Source of the DNA: Bacteroidota bacterium
Lineage (GTDB): Bacteria > Bacteroidota > Ignavibacteria > SZUA-365
Direction: 5' to 3'
Assembly (NCBI GenBank): GCA_003246455.1
Contig: QKAF01000107.1
Span: 1-53,827, forward strand
Length of the DNA: 53,827 bases
Below the pieces are notes generated by a model. The model was not told the origin of the DNA and made no database searches. It worked only from the letters and a program-made list of their open reading frames with translations. Within the stretch, counting starts at the first letter, position 1; the number at the start of each line of letters is the position of its first letter. Made by a program: the position numbers and the translations under genes. This document shows, piece by piece, positions 52,160-53,827 of this stretch.

Positions 52160-52693
52160 ATGAAACACCTGAGCATCATTCTTACGACCCTGTTCCTTGC
52201 GGCAGCTCTTCAGGCATGCAGTTCCGAAGGAGCCGGGACAGCACCGGAAGCGTCATCCACCATCGAGGCCACCTCACTGGTCGTCACACCGAGTGTGCCG
52301 CTGACTGCGGCGAAGTCCGCGGTCCCCTACGAAAGCGAAACGAGTTCCATCTCCTATCACTACGACACGGAGAGCGGGAATCTGAACGTCCGCCATTCCA
52401 ATGCGGCGTTCCTTCCCGGGGGAAACATTACCGTACGGGTCCGGATCGAGGAAAACATCCTCACCATCATCGAAAAACAGAGCGCGGAACCTTCGGGCGC
52501 GGTCGGGCTGTACGATCTCGACTTCGTCATCACGAATCTTCCTGTTCGCGCATACAGAGTCGTCGTCATCGAACCCTACGTGCACAAGAACGAGCAGCCA
52601 CTGTATTTCCGCATGGATCTCGTGGAAAGTCTCGGCGGTTCCGCGACCGCGGCCCGGACGCAGTCCCCGTGGGGCGATATCGCGTCCTTCTGA
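52160..52693 (+). CDS. Lipoprotein of unknown function
   Basis: The 177-aa protein has a lipoprotein signal (LQAC, Cys near 19). A Thr/Ser/Ala-rich linker follows, then a beta-rich domain (about 60-165) with alternating strands (SISYHYDTESGNLNVRHSN and ITVRVRIEENILTIIEKQ) that looks like an Ig-like fold. The start at 52160 has GGAGG 5 nt upstream; the longer open frame begins in noncoding sequence. No family was recognised. Confidence 0.78.
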   Translation: MKHLSIILTTLFLAAALQACSSEGAGTAPEASSTIEATSLVVTPSVPLTAAKSAVPYESETSSISYHYDTESGNLNVRHSNAAFLPGGNITVRVRIEENILTIIEKQSAEPSGAVGLYDLDFVITNLPVRAYRVVVIEPYVHKNEQPLYFRMDLVESLGGSATAARTQSPWGDIASF

Positions 52694-52818
52694 GCGCGAG
52701 AACCCGTCGACCTCCCTTCGCCCTTCGCTGCGGTGGAGAATCATCCCGGCCCTACGCCGGATCGCCGCAGGCACCGGATGAAATGATATGCACGCGACTG
52801 TCTGACCGCCATAAACGA

Positions 52819-52846
52819 AAACGCCCCGCTGAACAGCGGGGCGTTT
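52819..52846. terminator. Bidirectional intrinsic terminator
   Basis: AAACGCCCCGCT (52819-52830) and AGCGGGGCGTTT (52835-52846) form a perfect 12-bp stem with a 4-nt loop, flanked by A- and T-rich sequence. It lies between the convergent lipoprotein and RRM genes. Confidence 0.88.
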
Positions 52847-52870
52847 ATATACTTGCGGTTCAGATCACTC

Positions 52871-53161
52871 TTACCAGCGGTTGCTGCGATAGCCGCCGCC
52901 ACCGTGATTCGAACGCGGTTCACGCGGCTTCGCCTCGTTGACGGTGATGCTGCGTTCCTGCAGTTCAACGCCATTGAGCTGTTCGATGGCAGCCTTCGCT
53001 TCGGAATCATTCGGCATTTCGACAAACGCAAAGCCCTTGGAGCGACCGGTGTCGCGATCCATGATCACCTTGACGGAGTCGACGGTGCCGTGATTTTCGA
53101 AAACAGAGCGCAGCTCGTCTTCGCGGATGCCATAAGCAAGGTTGCCTACATAGATGTTCAT
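52871..53161 (-). CDS. Small RNA-binding protein with one RRM domain
   Basis: The 96-aa protein is a single RRM with RNP2 IYVGNLAY (about 3-10) and RNP1 KGFAFVEM (about 42-49), then a short Arg/Gly tail. Bacterial proteins of this type are often cold-inducible RNA chaperones. AGGAG lies upstream of the start. The ~190-bp region before it (to 53354) is AT-rich and could be a regulated leader; no promoter was fixed. Confidence 0.93.
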   Translation of the reverse strand: MNIYVGNLAYGIREDELRSVFENHGTVDSVKVIMDRDTGRSKGFAFVEMPNDSEAKAAIEQLNGVELQERSITVNEAKPREPRSNHGGGGYRSNRW

Positions 53162-53354
53162 TGCGAACTCCTGATACTAAGTGCCAAATCAAAATAAATT
53201 CATCAAATTCGAGATAGTGGCACAGTATCAAGAATCGATGGGTTGCTCGTGCAACCGCTGGGAATGCCGCCAGTGTATTCATTTTACATGACGGCTAATT
53301 AATAAAATTAAAAAATACACTCTGAGAATGCAAGCATCCCCGAAGAATATTTTT

Positions 53355-53827
53355 TCACCCGCGAAGCTTCGGCAGGCGAAAGCGCGTTACAAGGCGGATC
53401 ACCTGCCACGCGGTGATACCGAAGTACACGATGATGATTCCCCATGACGTCATCCCGAGGCGTGGCGCGGCATCGCCGTTCGCTTCGAAGGTCATGATCA
53501 TCAGCGCGAGCAGAAACGCCAGGGTGGCCACCCCCATCTGATCGAGCGCGCGACGCATCACGGCAAGCGTTTCGGATCTCCGTTCCGGGGCAAGCCAGTA
53601 CTCCCGATGAGGGACGTTGATCATGGAGTCGGGTATTTTCGGCATCACGACGCCGATCCCCGCGAATGCCCCCCCGATGAAAACGAAGAGCAGTCCGTAG
53701 ATCACGAAGAAAGCATTCTTGTCCATCCAGCCGTCGGCTGTCCCGTCGAACGAAAAATGCGAGGCCATCTGTTCGGGCAGGGAGGGATAATAGAGCGCCG
53801 CGGTTACGAGAGCGGCTGAAATGAGAA
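53355..53827 (-). CDS. DUF1648-type membrane protein, 5'-truncated by window edge
   Basis: The visible part ends at 53355 and reads through the window edge on the minus strand: codons upstream of the ATG at 53768 remain open (LISAALVTAALYYPSLPEQ). The segment LPEQMASHFSFDGTADGWMDK is the DUF1648 signature, seen in membrane proteins related to SdpI. Two further hydrophobic segments (about 20 and 85 residues after it) are predicted helices, with a basic C-terminus (RFRLPKLRG). The 5' end is not in the window, so the start cannot be given. Confidence 0.8.
   Translation of the reverse strand, partial: LISAALVTAALYYPSLPEQMASHFSFDGTADGWMDKNAFFVIYGLLFVFIGGAFAGIGVVMPKIPDSMINVPHREYWLAPERRSETLAVMRRALDQMGVATLAFLLALMIMTFEANGDAAPRLGMTSWGIIIVYFGITAWQVIRLVTRFRLPKLRG

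Overview
The window is a GC-rich bacterial chromosomal segment with no rRNA or tRNA genes, no insertion sequences and no CRISPR array. Several secreted proteins end in a C-terminal domain built around YPNP-(F/A)NP-type motifs. These are type IX secretion (T9SS) sorting domains, which occur in the Fibrobacteres-Chlorobi-Bacteroidetes (FCB) group. The arginine operon is also of Bacteroidetes type, with a succinyl/acetylornithine carbamoyltransferase and a leading GNAT acyltransferase. Clear GGAGG Shine-Dalgarno sites and TTGACx-17-TATCTT promoters are unlike classical Bacteroidia. They suggest a basal FCB lineage such as Ignavibacteria, Kapabacteria or a relative. This placement is inference.

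Layout. 0.1-13 kb is an exported-protein region: two Asp-box (BNR) paralogues flanking an MgtE Mg2+ channel and another T9SS cargo, a small membrane protein, a C25 (gingipain-fold) protein that seems to lack both catalytic residues, a GH20 hexosaminidase and a CHRD lipoprotein. 13.5-16.6 kb holds a methyltransferase, an ABC-F ATPase and an uncharacterised helical protein. 16.7-25.9 kb is an efflux and signalling block: an AcrR-like TetR repressor, a membrane fusion lipoprotein, an RND pump and a TolC-like channel, then a class III cyclase-TolB-TPR protein and an AraC regulator. A near-identical 24-bp operator lies before the repressor gene and before the pump operon.

26-42 kb is a second surface and exported region: two lipoproteins, a glycine-rich membrane protein, a subtilase whose catalytic serine is replaced by Glu, a 1,991-aa adhesin-like protein with nine ~90-aa tandem repeats, and a 1,481-aa protein that appears to fuse three glycosidase-like barrels to a T9SS signal. 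A cation/calcium exchanger and a small secreted protein follow.

43.5-51.7 kb is a complete, tightly coupled arginine operon on the minus strand, in the order GNAT, argG, argC, argD, argF', argB, argE-like, argH. It takes glutamate through N-acylated intermediates to arginine. Its carbamoyltransferase has Ala at the residue that separates succinyl- from acetyl-ornithine enzymes. The right end carries a lipoprotein, an RRM RNA-binding protein and a DUF1648-type membrane protein cut by the window edge.

The most distinctive signals are the apparent pseudo-proteases (C25 and S8), the three-barrel glycosidase, the recently amplified adhesin repeats, the RND pump without transmembrane acidic relay residues beside a matched operator pair, and the specificity-ambiguous carbamoyltransferase. 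All assignments come from reading the sequence. No database search was run.
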